Below, one piece after another: positions 10,046-18,666 of a stretch of 37,772 bases of DNA. The notes below the pieces were generated by a model. That model was not told the DNA's origin and did no database searches. It saw only the letters and a list, made by a program, of their open reading frames with translations. Made by a program: the position numbers and the translations under genes. The stretch covers positions 1 to 37,772 of the forward strand of contig VGXO01000029.1 in the NCBI GenBank assembly GCA_016873275.1, read 5' to 3'. How positions within the stretch are numbered: position 1 is the first letter of the stretch; each line of letters begins with the position of its first letter. This stretch comes from Phycisphaerae bacterium (GTDB lineage: Bacteria; Planctomycetota; Phycisphaerae; Phycisphaerales; SM1A02).

Positions 10046-10104
10046 CGAACTGGGGTCCAGAGAGGTCACTGGACTGGAGGTCCCCGGGCTCGCCTCGCAG
10101 TTCG
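10046..10104 (+). promoter_or_regulatory. Stem-loop structure in the leader of the second ATPase
   Basis: An outer 7-bp pair (CGAACTG 10046-10052, CAGTTCG 10098-10104) encloses a 6-bp hairpin (GTCCAG 10055-10060, CTGGAC 10069-10074). It ends 26 nt before the ATG at 10131, so folding could affect translation. No ligand class is recognised. Confidence 0.35.
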
Positions 10105-10130
10105 GGCGGTTTGATTTCGGGGGTGGCGGC

Positions 10131-11864
10131 ATGACGATCCCTCTCGAAGAACTCAAGGGTCGTCGCTTTGGTCGCGTGTTGACCAAGTTGGGCAAGGTCA
10201 GCCGTGACCAGGTCCACGAGGCGCTCGAGATCCAGAAGACGCGGAAGGACCCGCTCGGTCGGATCCTGATCGACCTCGGCTACATCACCGAGGCGGACGT
10301 CCTTGAAGCCCGCGCGGGACAGGCGGGGCTCCAGTTCATGCACATCAAGGACCGCGAGCTCGACCCGGAGACGGTCGCGGCGCTTCCCGCCGAGGCCGCC
10401 AACACCTTCCAGGTGGTGCCGATCGAGTACCAGCCGGAGTCGAAGCGGCTGACGATCGCGATGAAGGACCCGGACAACTTCAAGGCGATCGACGACCTCC
10501 GGCTCCTCATGGGCTTCAAGGTCTCCGCGGTAGTCGCGCCTCCGGAGGAGGTCGACGAGGTCCTCAAGGCGAAGTTCGCGACCGGCGGTCGCTCGATGGC
10601 GGACATCTATGCCGACATCGGCGAGTCCGCGGCGGTGGCGGCGGTCTCGGGGCGAGGCGACTCGGTCGACCTCGCGCAGCTCGAGGCCGCGGCGGACGAC
10701 AACAAGGTCATCCAGCTCCTGAACCTCGTGCTGCTGCAGGCGATCCGTGACAAGGCGTCGGACATCCACTTCGAGCCCTTCGAGGACGAGTTCAAGATGC
10801 GCTACCGCATCGACGGCGTCCTCTACGAGATGATCCCGCCGCCGAAGCACCTCGCGCTGCCGATCGTGAGCCGCGTGAAGGTCATGAGCAAGCTGAACAT
10901 CGCCGAGCGACGGCTTCCTCAGGACGGTCGCATCGAGCTCACCATCGGCGGCGCCCCGATCGACCTCCGCGTCGCCGTGCTTCCCACGATGTTCGGCGAG
11001 AGCGTGGTCATGCGCGTGCTCGACCGCTCGAACGTGCAGCTGAGCCTCGACCGCATCGGTCTCCGCGAGGACGACCTCGAGACGATGCGGTCGATCATCC
11101 GCCGCCCCAACGGCATCGTCGTGGTCACCGGTCCCACCGGCTCCGGCAAGACCACGACGCTCTATGCCTCGCTGCAGGAGCTCAACAAGCCCGACACCAA
11201 GATCCTCACCGCCGAGGACCCGGTCGAGTACGACATCGACGGGCTCATCCAGTGCCAGGTGAACCTCGATCAGGAGCTCACCTTCGCGCGGCTCCTGCGG
11301 TCCTTCCTCCGGCAGGACCCCGACATCATCCTCGTCGGCGAGATCCGCGACCTCGAGACCGCCCAGATCGCGATCCAGGCGTCGCTCACCGGTCACCTCG
11401 TCTTCACGACGCTCCACACCAACGACGCGCCGAGCAGCGTGTTGCGCCTGCAGGACCTCGGCGTCGAGAACTTCCTCCTCACCGCGACCGTCGAGGCGAT
11501 CGTCGCCCAGCGCCTCGTGCGGCGCATCTGCGTGAAGTGCAAGGAGGAGTACGCGCCGAGCGAGGAGCAGCTGATGGAGCTCTCGCTCCGCCCCGCCGAC
11601 GTGCAGGGGCGGACCTTCTTCCGCGGTCGCGGCTGCGACGGATGCAACCGCACCGGCTACCGCGGTCGCCTCGCGATCTTCGAGATCATGCGGTTCGACG
11701 ATCCGATCCGCGAGCACATCATGCAGCAGGCATCGACCGCCGTGCTGCGGGTCGAGTCGCGCCGCCGCGGGATGCGCACGCTCCGCGAGAGCGGGCTGCT
11801 CTCGATCTTCGAGGGGCAGACCACGATCGACGAGGTGGTGCGCGAGACGATCGCCGAGGAATGA
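10131..11864 (+). CDS. GspE/PilB-family assembly ATPase with MshEN domain (copy 2)
   Basis: A second assembly ATPase of 577 residues. It has an MshEN domain (about 5-145) in which the two 24-residue c-di-GMP motifs are close to consensus: RFGRVLTKLG followed by QVHEALEIQ, and PLGRILIDLG. The ATPase core has DIHFEP, Walker A GPTGSGKT (334-341), EDPVEY, IILVGEIRD and GHLVFTTLHTNDA, plus a zinc tetracysteine at C467, C470, C502 and C505. The ATG at 10131 is chosen because the MshEN fold begins there; the in-frame ATG at 10023 would add 36 unstructured residues read from the structured spacer. It is followed after 98 bp by the platform gene, so this copy is likely the motor for the downstream pseudopilins. 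Confidence 0.93.
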   Translation: MTIPLEELKGRRFGRVLTKLGKVSRDQVHEALEIQKTRKDPLGRILIDLGYITEADVLEARAGQAGLQFMHIKDRELDPETVAALPAEAANTFQVVPIEYQPESKRLTIAMKDPDNFKAIDDLRLLMGFKVSAVVAPPEEVDEVLKAKFATGGRSMADIYADIGESAAVAAVSGRGDSVDLAQLEAAADDNKVIQLLNLVLLQAIRDKASDIHFEPFEDEFKMRYRIDGVLYEMIPPPKHLALPIVSRVKVMSKLNIAERRLPQDGRIELTIGGAPIDLRVAVLPTMFGESVVMRVLDRSNVQLSLDRIGLREDDLETMRSIIRRPNGIVVVTGPTGSGKTTTLYASLQELNKPDTKILTAEDPVEYDIDGLIQCQVNLDQELTFARLLRSFLRQDPDIILVGEIRDLETAQIAIQASLTGHLVFTTLHTNDAPSSVLRLQDLGVENFLLTATVEAIVAQRLVRRICVKCKEEYAPSEEQLMELSLRPADVQGRTFFRGRGCDGCNRTGYRGRLAIFEIMRFDDPIREHIMQQASTAVLRVESRRRGMRTLRESGLLSIFEGQTTIDEVVRETIAEE

Positions 11865-11962
11865 CGACGACCCCATGAGGACGTCCTGACGCCAGGTCGG
11901 GCGTCCTGCATCGCCCCGACCCTGACCGAACGCCGGCGCACGCCGGATGGAGACCGACGCCG

Positions 11963-13255
11963 ATGCCGACCTACCAGTACGAGGCACTCAACGCCGCCGG
12001 AAAGCCCCAGAAGGGCACCATCGAGGCGAAGTCGACCGACGAGGCGCTGCAGCGGATCAAGAGCCAGGGCTTCTTCCCGACCTCGGTCCGCGAGAGCAAG
12101 GTCAAGGGCTCGGGCGGCACCACCGAGGGCGGCACCGTCCGCGCGAAGGCGAAGAAGAAGCGGAAGGGGCTCTCGATCGGCTTCGGCAAGGTGTCGCTGA
12201 AGCGGATGACGCTCTTCACCCGCCAACTCTCGACGCTGCAGGACGCGGGTCTGCCGCTCCTCCGCTCGATCCAGGTGCTCGAGCAGCAGCAGAAGCCGGG
12301 TCGGCTCAAGAACATCCTCTCCGGCGTCGCGGAGGACGTCGAGAGCGGCTCGAGCCTCTCCGACTCGATGGCGAAGCACCCTGCGGCGTTCGACCGGCTG
12401 TACTGCAAGATGGTCGCCGCGGGCGAGATCGGAGGCGTGCTCGACGTCATCCTGCAGCGGCTCGCCGACTTCATGGAGAAGAACGAGCGGCTGAAGCGGC
12501 GCATCAAGAGCGCCCTCATCTACCCGAGCGTGGTCATCACCATCGCGGTGCTGATCGTGACCGGCATCATGTACTTCGTGATCCCGAAGTTCCAGGAGAT
12601 CTTCAACGACTTCGACGTGAAGCTCCCGGGACTCACCCTCTGGCTCATCGACACGAGCCGCTGGGTCGCGGGGCAGAACGCGGGGCAATCGATCCCGGGC
12701 GCCGTGTGGGTGGTCTGCTCGCCGCTCTTCGTCTTCATCGCCTACAAGCTCATCCGGAAGACCGCCTTCGGGAAGGCGGCGACCGACACCGTCACGGTGC
12801 GGATCCCGGTGATCGGGAACCTGATACGCAAGACCTCGATCGCCCGCTTCACGCGGACGCTCGGCACCCTCATCTCCGCCGGCGTGCCGATCCTCGAGGC
12901 GATCACCATCACCCGCGACACCTCCGGCAACTACGTCTACGAGAAGGCGCTCTCCAAGGTCCACGACTCGATCCGCGAGGGCGAGACCTTCGCGGCGCCG
13001 CTCCGCGAGGCGAAGGTCTGCGACAGCCTCGTGGTGAACATGATCGACGTCGGCGAGGAGACCGGCGACCTCGACGTGATGCTCATGAAGATCGCGGACA
13101 ACTACGACGAGGAGGTGGACGTCGCGGTGCAGGGCCTGCTGAGCCTGCTCGAGCCGCTCATGGTCGTCATCCTCGGAGGCATCGTCGGCACGATCGTGCT
13201 GGCGCTCTTCCTCCCGCTCGTCTCGATGATCGAGAGCGTCTCCGGAGGCAAGTGA
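11963..13255 (+). CDS. PilC/GspF inner-membrane platform protein
   Basis: This protein forms the inner-membrane base that couples the ATPase to pilin assembly. The 430-residue product starts with the short YQYEALNAAGKPQKGTIEA domain (residues 4-22), followed by a Lys-rich linker (about 60-75) and two GspF domains. The first contains TRQLSTLQDAGLPLL and a transmembrane segment near 190-210. The second contains TRTLGTLISAGVPILEAI and GEETGDLDVML, with a C-terminal transmembrane segment near 390-420. Length matches the family (about 400). A GGAG lies upstream of the ATG at a longer than usual distance. The stop overlaps the next start (TGATG), which begins the tightly coupled pseudopilin cassette. 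Confidence 0.94.
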   Translation: MPTYQYEALNAAGKPQKGTIEAKSTDEALQRIKSQGFFPTSVRESKVKGSGGTTEGGTVRAKAKKKRKGLSIGFGKVSLKRMTLFTRQLSTLQDAGLPLLRSIQVLEQQQKPGRLKNILSGVAEDVESGSSLSDSMAKHPAAFDRLYCKMVAAGEIGGVLDVILQRLADFMEKNERLKRRIKSALIYPSVVITIAVLIVTGIMYFVIPKFQEIFNDFDVKLPGLTLWLIDTSRWVAGQNAGQSIPGAVWVVCSPLFVFIAYKLIRKTAFGKAATDTVTVRIPVIGNLIRKTSIARFTRTLGTLISAGVPILEAITITRDTSGNYVYEKALSKVHDSIREGETFAAPLREAKVCDSLVVNMIDVGEETGDLDVMLMKIADNYDEEVDVAVQGLLSLLEPLMVVILGGIVGTIVLALFLPLVSMIESVSGGK

Positions 13256-14295
13256 TGCACCCGAGCGTCCGCCGCCGCCGCGGCTTCAGCGTGGTCGAGC
13301 TCCTCGTCGCGATGGCGATCATCGTGACCCTCATCGCCCTCCTCGTCGTCGCGGTCGAGCGGGCGATGCGGGGCGGTCAGGAGGCGCAGACCCAGTTCCT
13401 CATGGGCTCGGTCGAGCAGGGGCTCGTCCAGTTCCGCTCGGACCATGGCTACCTGCCGCCGGTGCTCGGTCGAGGCGGCACCGGCAGCGCGGCGGGCGGC
13501 ACCATCGGCTTCGCCCGCGACGTGCTCGCGCCGCCCTCGAATGCGGCGGGGCAGCAGGGGTGGAGCTCGCTGACCACCATCGCGGACTACCTGCTCGGCT
13601 ACGGCGACCGCAGCGCCGACGGCTACGGCGTGATCGGCAGTCCGCCCTACGCGAACCCGAACGCGGTGGGCGTCGAGGAGTTCCCGCTCCTCGGTCTCCG
13701 CTCGCCCGGTCCCGACGGCGGCTGGGGCTCGGTGCTCAATCCGCGGACGACGCAGGGCGTCTCCGCGGGCGTCTACGCCGCCCGCAACCCCGGCGACGCG
13801 AAGGTCTTCCCGACCGTGGCGGGCAACGCGATCACGATCCCCGGTCGCGTCTACGGGCCGTATCTCGAGATCAAGGACACGCGGGCGCTCGGCGCCCTCG
13901 TCGGCAGCGACGCGAACGGCAATCCGACCATCGCCTTCGCGGGCGAGATCGACAACTTCGACGCGTATCCGAAGGTCGTCTGCGACTACTGGGGCGCCCC
14001 GATCCTCTACTACCGGCGCCCCTACCTCGGCAGCGACCCGGCGAAGCAGAACCTGAACCTCAACCTCGGCGACGTGGTGGCGCTGCGACCGTGGGAGGTC
14101 CCGCCCGGTCAGGACGTGGATGGTCTCGCCGACGCGAGCCTCGACATCTCCGGCGGCGACCGCACCACCACCCGCGAGCTCATCGCGGCGGAGTTCGCGC
14201 TCCTCTCGTCTGGTCCGGATCGCGCGGTGAACCTCGGCGTCCGGCGCGACCGGGACGGCATCAACGAGGACAACATCGTGAAGGTGGGGCGATGA
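13255..14295 (+). CDS. GspG-like pseudopilin (346 aa)
   Basis: The product has a class III signal: a basic leader RRRRG followed by FSVVELLVAMAII, with cleavage expected after G10 and the conserved Glu at mature position 5. The hydrophobic N-terminal helix is at about residues 11-38. The C-terminal end, LLSSGPDRAVNLG followed by DGINEDNI, resembles the Ca-binding loop of major pseudopilins (GspG). At 346 residues it is more than twice the usual 140-150, with a long insert rich in Gly, Pro and Tyr between helix and loop. The start overlaps the platform stop by 1 nt and the stop overlaps or nearly abuts the next gene. Assembled by the inner-membrane platform after processing by a prepilin peptidase not found here. 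Confidence 0.88.
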   Translation: MHPSVRRRRGFSVVELLVAMAIIVTLIALLVVAVERAMRGGQEAQTQFLMGSVEQGLVQFRSDHGYLPPVLGRGGTGSAAGGTIGFARDVLAPPSNAAGQQGWSSLTTIADYLLGYGDRSADGYGVIGSPPYANPNAVGVEEFPLLGLRSPGPDGGWGSVLNPRTTQGVSAGVYAARNPGDAKVFPTVAGNAITIPGRVYGPYLEIKDTRALGALVGSDANGNPTIAFAGEIDNFDAYPKVVCDYWGAPILYYRRPYLGSDPAKQNLNLNLGDVVALRPWEVPPGQDVDGLADASLDISGGDRTTTRELIAAEFALLSSGPDRAVNLGVRRDRDGINEDNIVKVGR

Positions 14296-14309
14296 CGAAG
14301 GAGCCGACC

Positions 14310-14969
14310 ATGCCGCACGCGATCCGCCGCGGATTCACCCTCATCGAGCTCGTGGTCGTGCTCGCGGTGATCCTCGTCCTCGTCTCGCTCGTCCTCGGGG
14401 TCTCCGCGGTCCTGATCCGCCGCTCGGAGGTCCGCCAGACCGAGGGCGCCCTCGAGATCCTCACCGCCGCGATGGACGAGTTCGATCAGTCCCGCGGTCG
14501 CCCGCTCACCTTCGGGGCGCGGAACCAGCCGGCGGGCGCGAAGTACGAGATCCCGCTGCTCGCCCTCAACTACCCGCACGTGATCCTCTTCGTCCTCGAT
14601 CGGCTCGCGACCCATGGTCCGAGCCGCGAGATGCTCTCGAAGATCGACGGCTCGCTCCTCCGCAACACGACGACGAACGTGCCGACCACTCCCTCCGGCT
14701 ACCCCGCGAACGAGTTCTGGTGGGGCCCGCTGCCCCGCATGGAGCTGGTCGATCCGTGGGACACCCGCATCTCCGTGATCTTCGCGGGGCGACCTTGGGT
14801 CGAGGGCGACGATCCGAACCTCAAGGACCTCGACGGCACGATCCGCACCGGCGACGAGGTTCTCTTCGGCTCCTGCGTGAACCGGCGCACTCGGCTCGTC
14901 TCCTCCGGACCCGACCGCAAGCTCGGCACCGACGACGACGTCGCGAACTACGTGGAGAGACCGCAGTGA
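14310..14969 (+). CDS. GspG-like pseudopilin (219 aa)
   Basis: The class III signal is short: MPHAIRRG then FTLIELVVVLAVIL, with cleavage after G8 and Glu at mature position 5. The C-terminus LVSSGPDRKLGTDDDV matches the acidic Ca-binding loop of GspG, making this the better candidate for the major subunit. I place the start at 14310 because AAGGAG (14298-14303) lies 6 nt upstream; the in-frame ATG at 14292, which overlaps the preceding stop as ATGA, would give a 225-residue version and remains possible. The stop overlaps the GTG of the next gene. Confidence 0.88.
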   Translation: MPHAIRRGFTLIELVVVLAVILVLVSLVLGVSAVLIRRSEVRQTEGALEILTAAMDEFDQSRGRPLTFGARNQPAGAKYEIPLLALNYPHVILFVLDRLATHGPSREMLSKIDGSLLRNTTTNVPTTPSGYPANEFWWGPLPRMELVDPWDTRISVIFAGRPWVEGDDPNLKDLDGTIRTGDEVLFGSCVNRRTRLVSSGPDRKLGTDDDVANYVERPQ

Positions 14970-15892
14970 GGCGCCCCCGCGTCCAACTCGGGTTCACGCT
15001 GCTCGAGCTCCTCGCGGTGATGGGGATCCTCGTGCTGCTCGCGGTGCTCACCGTGACCGGCGTGGGGCGCATCTCGAAGGATGCCCGCATCTCGACCGCG
15101 GTGAACCGGATCACCTCGGCGCTCGGCAACGCCCGGGCGCTCGCGATCAAGGAGAACACGCTCGTCCTCGTCGTCTTCCGGGTGAACTGGGGCACGCAGG
15201 CGAGCAACGGCGATCCGTGCGCGGTCAACCAGCCTCCGACGAATCCCGCGGCGCGGCAGGCGACCGAGATCGTCATCGCCCGCGCGAGCGGCGAGGCGGA
15301 GGTGTTCTATTCGGGCGCGTCGAACGCGACCTTCCTCAACCTCGCCGACCGCTTCGTGCCGGTGCCGGGGATCGCCCCCGTGCGGCTTCCCGCGGGCATC
15401 AAGGTCGCGGGACCGCACTACGAGATCGCGGAGGACCTCGTCTTCATCACCCAGGGCGAGATGAAGGAGCTCTTCGACGACTGCGGCGAGGCGGTGCGCT
15501 ACAGCCAGCTCGTCGGGATCCTCTTCGGTCCCGACGGTCGGCGGCTCACCCGCAATCCAAGCGGCGCGAGCGGCGACCACAAGATCTTCGTCGACTGGAA
15601 CGACCGCGACTGCGTGGCGGATCCCTACAACGACTCGCAGGACGTCGACTACTCCTTCGGCTGCGGGAACGGCCTGAAGTACTGGTTCATGGATCACCCC
15701 CGCGACGAGACCAACGTGAACCTGCTGCCCTTCCTCGCCGTCTACGACGACGACGCGGCGCGGGAGCAGAAGGCGACCGATTGGAGCATCGACAACAACA
15801 TGCTCGCGGAGCTCGTCGGATCAAGTGGCTACATCGCGAAGTACGGCCAGCGGATCGACTTCAACCCGAACACCGGAGCCGTGCAGCCATGA
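14966..15892 (+). CDS. GspH-like minor pseudopilin
   Basis: The product of 308 residues begins at a GTG that overlaps the previous stop (GTGA). It has a basic leader ending LG, then FTLLELLAVMGILVLL, with cleavage expected after G9 and Glu at mature position 5. The following segment, with NRITSALGNARALAIKENT, matches the GspH/FimT pattern (SxLxxARxxAI), which supports a minor tip pseudopilin. The C-terminal two thirds carry several Cys (for example CVADPYND and FGCGNG) that could form disulfides in the periplasm. It is longer than the 160-200 residue family norm. The stop overlaps the next ATG (ATGA). Confidence 0.82.
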   Translation: MRRPRVQLGFTLLELLAVMGILVLLAVLTVTGVGRISKDARISTAVNRITSALGNARALAIKENTLVLVVFRVNWGTQASNGDPCAVNQPPTNPAARQATEIVIARASGEAEVFYSGASNATFLNLADRFVPVPGIAPVRLPAGIKVAGPHYEIAEDLVFITQGEMKELFDDCGEAVRYSQLVGILFGPDGRRLTRNPSGASGDHKIFVDWNDRDCVADPYNDSQDVDYSFGCGNGLKYWFMDHPRDETNVNLLPFLAVYDDDAAREQKATDWSIDNNMLAELVGSSGYIAKYGQRIDFNPNTGAVQP

Positions 15893-17058
15893 CGCGGAAC
15901 GCGCTTCGCCCGCGGGTTCGCCGCGGCTTCAGCCTCATCGAGGTGCTGCTCGCGGTCTTCATCCTCGGGATCGGCATCCTCTCGATCGGCGCGGTCTTCC
16001 CGGCGGGCATCGTGCAGCAGCGGCAGTCGCTCGACGACGCGCTCGGTCCGATCGTCGCCGACAACGCCCTCGCGATCCTGCGGGCGAAGCTCTCGCCGGA
16101 GGACTTCGGCTTCGCGGAGGACTTCGTCGGCTACTCGCTCAACCCGCTCGAGCTCTCGCTCTTCGAGGGCACCTACGGCTCGATCGTCGCGAGCGCGCCG
16201 CGGGCGCTCGGCGACTGGGGCTGGCGGCGCCCGGGTCTCGTCGTCCAACCCTGGAACAACCCGCAGCGGAACTACGACGCGGGCGGCCCGGCTCCGGCGC
16301 TGCCGGCGGGCTCGATCCTCATCTTCAACGCGATCGGTCGCCCGCAGAACCTTCCGCCGCAGACGGGGGTCGTCAGTTCCGAGGTGCCTTGGAACATTCG
16401 AAGGTATCCAAACGCCGATGCGGGCACGCCGGGCAACTTCCCGATCGTGACCTTCGCGCCGTGGGAGCGGGCGTTCCCCTCCTTCGCGCCGGGCACCATC
16501 GAGGCGACGGAGAACCCGCCGCAATACTTCTGGGAGTGCATGTTCCGCCGCTTCCAGGGGCGGATCCTCGTCGCGATCTTCGTCTACCGCGTGAGCGGCG
16601 CGGAGCAGCGGGGGGCGTACGTCGCGGCGGAGCAGCAGACGGTCTCCGGTCCTCGCTTCGGCTTGCCGCGGCGACTCAGCCTCGGCGTGCCATGGCCCGT
16701 CGCGCCGACGGGCACCATCTCGGATCCGACCATCATTCCGAGCACCAACCCGAACACGCCGCTTGACCTCGCGAACCTCGACTCGCAGTGGCAGCTGCCG
16801 GGGCAGTGGCTCCTCGATCCGAACAACACCATCCACCGCATTGGCGCGGGGCGCAGGGTCCAGACCGATGGTCCAGTCCGTCTCATGGCGCCGCCGCCGC
16901 GGCTTCCGACGCCGACCTCGGATCCCTCCCGCAGCATGCGCTCGTACTTCCTCATGGGCACCACGCCCGGCGACATCGGCACCTTCTGGTACCTGCCCGC
17001 CGAGGACTCCCGCGGCTACCGCCTGACGCCCGTCTACGTCGCGGTGAAGGAGCTCTGA
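15889..17058 (+). CDS. PilV/GspI-like minor pseudopilin
   Basis: The 389-residue product has a basic leader ending in RRG, then FSLIEVLLAVFILGIGILSI, with cleavage after G13 and Glu at mature position 5. The GIGxLxxG-type helix, followed by QRQSLDDALGPIVADNALAIL, resembles PilV/GspI proteins, which usually have about 120-180 residues; this one is twice that, with a Pro-rich C-terminal region. The start overlaps the GspH-like stop by 4 nt and the next gene begins 1 bp after the stop, so the cassette is translated together. Confidence 0.82.
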   Translation: MTRNALRPRVRRGFSLIEVLLAVFILGIGILSIGAVFPAGIVQQRQSLDDALGPIVADNALAILRAKLSPEDFGFAEDFVGYSLNPLELSLFEGTYGSIVASAPRALGDWGWRRPGLVVQPWNNPQRNYDAGGPAPALPAGSILIFNAIGRPQNLPPQTGVVSSEVPWNIRRYPNADAGTPGNFPIVTFAPWERAFPSFAPGTIEATENPPQYFWECMFRRFQGRILVAIFVYRVSGAEQRGAYVAAEQQTVSGPRFGLPRRLSLGVPWPVAPTGTISDPTIIPSTNPNTPLDLANLDSQWQLPGQWLLDPNNTIHRIGAGRRVQTDGPVRLMAPPPRLPTPTSDPSRSMRSYFLMGTTPGDIGTFWYLPAEDSRGYRLTPVYVAVKEL

Positions 17059-17059
17059 C

Positions 17060-18637
17060 ATGCATCCTCGCCGCACCAGACTTCGTTCCGCGTTCACCCT
17101 CGTCGAGCTCCTGATCGCGGTGCTCGTCCTCCTCGTGGTGATCCTCGCGGTGGGTCGGATCTTCTCGACGGCGGGGCAGGTGACCGCCTACGGGCAGGCG
17201 ACCGCCGACCTCCTGCAGGAGGCGCAGGCGATCGAGCGCCAGATGCGACGCGACCTCGCGAACCTCTCGAGCGAGGGCTTCCTCGCGATCCAGTGCATCG
17301 AGGTCCGCAACGACGTGAACGTCGGTTCGGGCGGACCGCTCCTCGATCCGGCGCTTCCGGTGAACGCGGTCTTCCGCGCCGACCGGCTCATCGCCTTCGT
17401 CGAGGGCTTCATGGCGACGAGCCGCTTCACCGGCTCGCAGGAGATCTCGACCGGCTCGGTGGCGGGCAACAACCCGCACAGCGCCGTGAGCCGGGTCTTC
17501 TTTGGGCACGGCGTGCAGTTCCCGACCGCGGTGCCGCTGAGCGATCCCTGCTGCTACGGCGACGGGCAACCGCTCGCCCCGTGGGGCTACTCGAATCCCT
17601 TCGACGAGAACTCGCTCGTCGAGATGCAGGCTTGGCCCGGCGGCGGCTTCGGGCAGCCGATCGTCGGCACCCAACCGACGCCCGCGAAGTGGATCCTCCT
17701 GCGTCAGCCGGTGCTGCTCGCCGACGACGGCGGCAACCTGTTGAACTACGCCTCCGAGTCGCGGAACGCCGCGGGCAGCATCTGGCCTGACTTCGACGGC
17801 GGCGCCCAGGACCGCGGCTCGATCCGCAAGGGACGGGTGGACGTCGCGAGCCAGACCCCCGAGGCGATCCGCCGCCTCGTGAACCAGCTCTCGACGAGCT
17901 TTCCGCAGACCCCGCCGGGGAACTATCAGTTGATCCGTCCGTGGACGCCCGACGGGACGAGCACGGAGAGCGGTCAGAGGGTGGTCGCCCGCGCGTTCGC
18001 GTACCCGCGCGGCGAGCGGACGCCTCCGAGCGGTCGCCGGGACGATCAGATGCTCACGAACGCGCTCCTCGGCAGCGCCGTCAGTTCCTTCGCGATCGAC
18101 TGGACCTACGAGGACGGCGCTGGTCGGCAGCTCGCGGCGGATGGCTCGGTCCTCTTCGGCGTGGACCTCGACGGACCGACCCAAGTCCCGTTCCCCATGA
18201 TCGGCGTGGCGGTCGATCCGGTGCGGACGCAGCCGTGGTTCGGGCTCCCCGACCTCTCATCGAACCCCAACTCCGCCCGTGGCGTGCGCACCTTCACCTC
18301 CTACGCGGCGGAGAATCCAGAGAGCTTCGGCGACCGCTTCCCGACCTGGCCCGTCTATCCGCGCTCGATCGAGGGCGCGACGCCGGTGGACATCGTCGAG
18401 ATCGGCACCGGCTCGAACGCCCGCGTGCGCACCTACCAAGCCGCGTGGGGCTTCAACCGCGAGAAGGCGTTCGACGTCGTGGCGCCGGAGCCCGCCGGAC
18501 GCCTCATGAGCGAGACCCTCGGCTACACGCCGCTTCCCTCCGCGATCCGCGTGACCATGACCCTCCACGATGGTCGCGGCACGATCAAGGAGGGTCGCAC
18601 CTTCCAGTTCGTCATTCCCATCCCGAGGCGGAACTGA
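17060..18637 (+). CDS. PilW/GspJ-like minor pseudopilin
   Basis: The 525-residue product has leader MHPRRTRLRSA then FTLVELLIAVLVLLVVIL, with Glu at mature position 5. The residue before the cleavage site is Ala (A11) rather than the near-universal Gly, which some prepilin peptidases accept. Downstream, the helix with AIERQMRRDLANL fits PilW/GspJ. AAGGAG lies 7 nt before the ATG. At more than twice the family length it has a large periplasmic domain of unknown fold, and the C-terminus has the strand pattern expected of a pseudopilin (IRVTMTLHDGRG, TFQFVIPIP). It sits between the PilV-like and GspK-like genes, as in type II secretion operons (I-J-K order). Confidence 0.82.
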   Translation: MHPRRTRLRSAFTLVELLIAVLVLLVVILAVGRIFSTAGQVTAYGQATADLLQEAQAIERQMRRDLANLSSEGFLAIQCIEVRNDVNVGSGGPLLDPALPVNAVFRADRLIAFVEGFMATSRFTGSQEISTGSVAGNNPHSAVSRVFFGHGVQFPTAVPLSDPCCYGDGQPLAPWGYSNPFDENSLVEMQAWPGGGFGQPIVGTQPTPAKWILLRQPVLLADDGGNLLNYASESRNAAGSIWPDFDGGAQDRGSIRKGRVDVASQTPEAIRRLVNQLSTSFPQTPPGNYQLIRPWTPDGTSTESGQRVVARAFAYPRGERTPPSGRRDDQMLTNALLGSAVSSFAIDWTYEDGAGRQLAADGSVLFGVDLDGPTQVPFPMIGVAVDPVRTQPWFGLPDLSSNPNSARGVRTFTSYAAENPESFGDRFPTWPVYPRSIEGATPVDIVEIGTGSNARVRTYQAAWGFNREKAFDVVAPEPAGRLMSETLGYTPLPSAIRVTMTLHDGRGTIKEGRTFQFVIPIPRRN

Positions 18638-18666
18638 CCGCCTTCCCCGACCTCGGAGACCCGTCG

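Noticed and set aside
9887-10104. Known c-di-GMP riboswitch class
   Set aside because: The conserved GEMM core sequences are not present; only generic helices are seen.
9258-10134. Long open frames (up to 254 codons) across the pilT-ATPase spacer
   Set aside because: They exist in all three plus frames because the repeats lack stops; the 82-bp period shifts frame with each copy, and the products (Ser/Thr/Pro/His-rich) show no domain or start signal.
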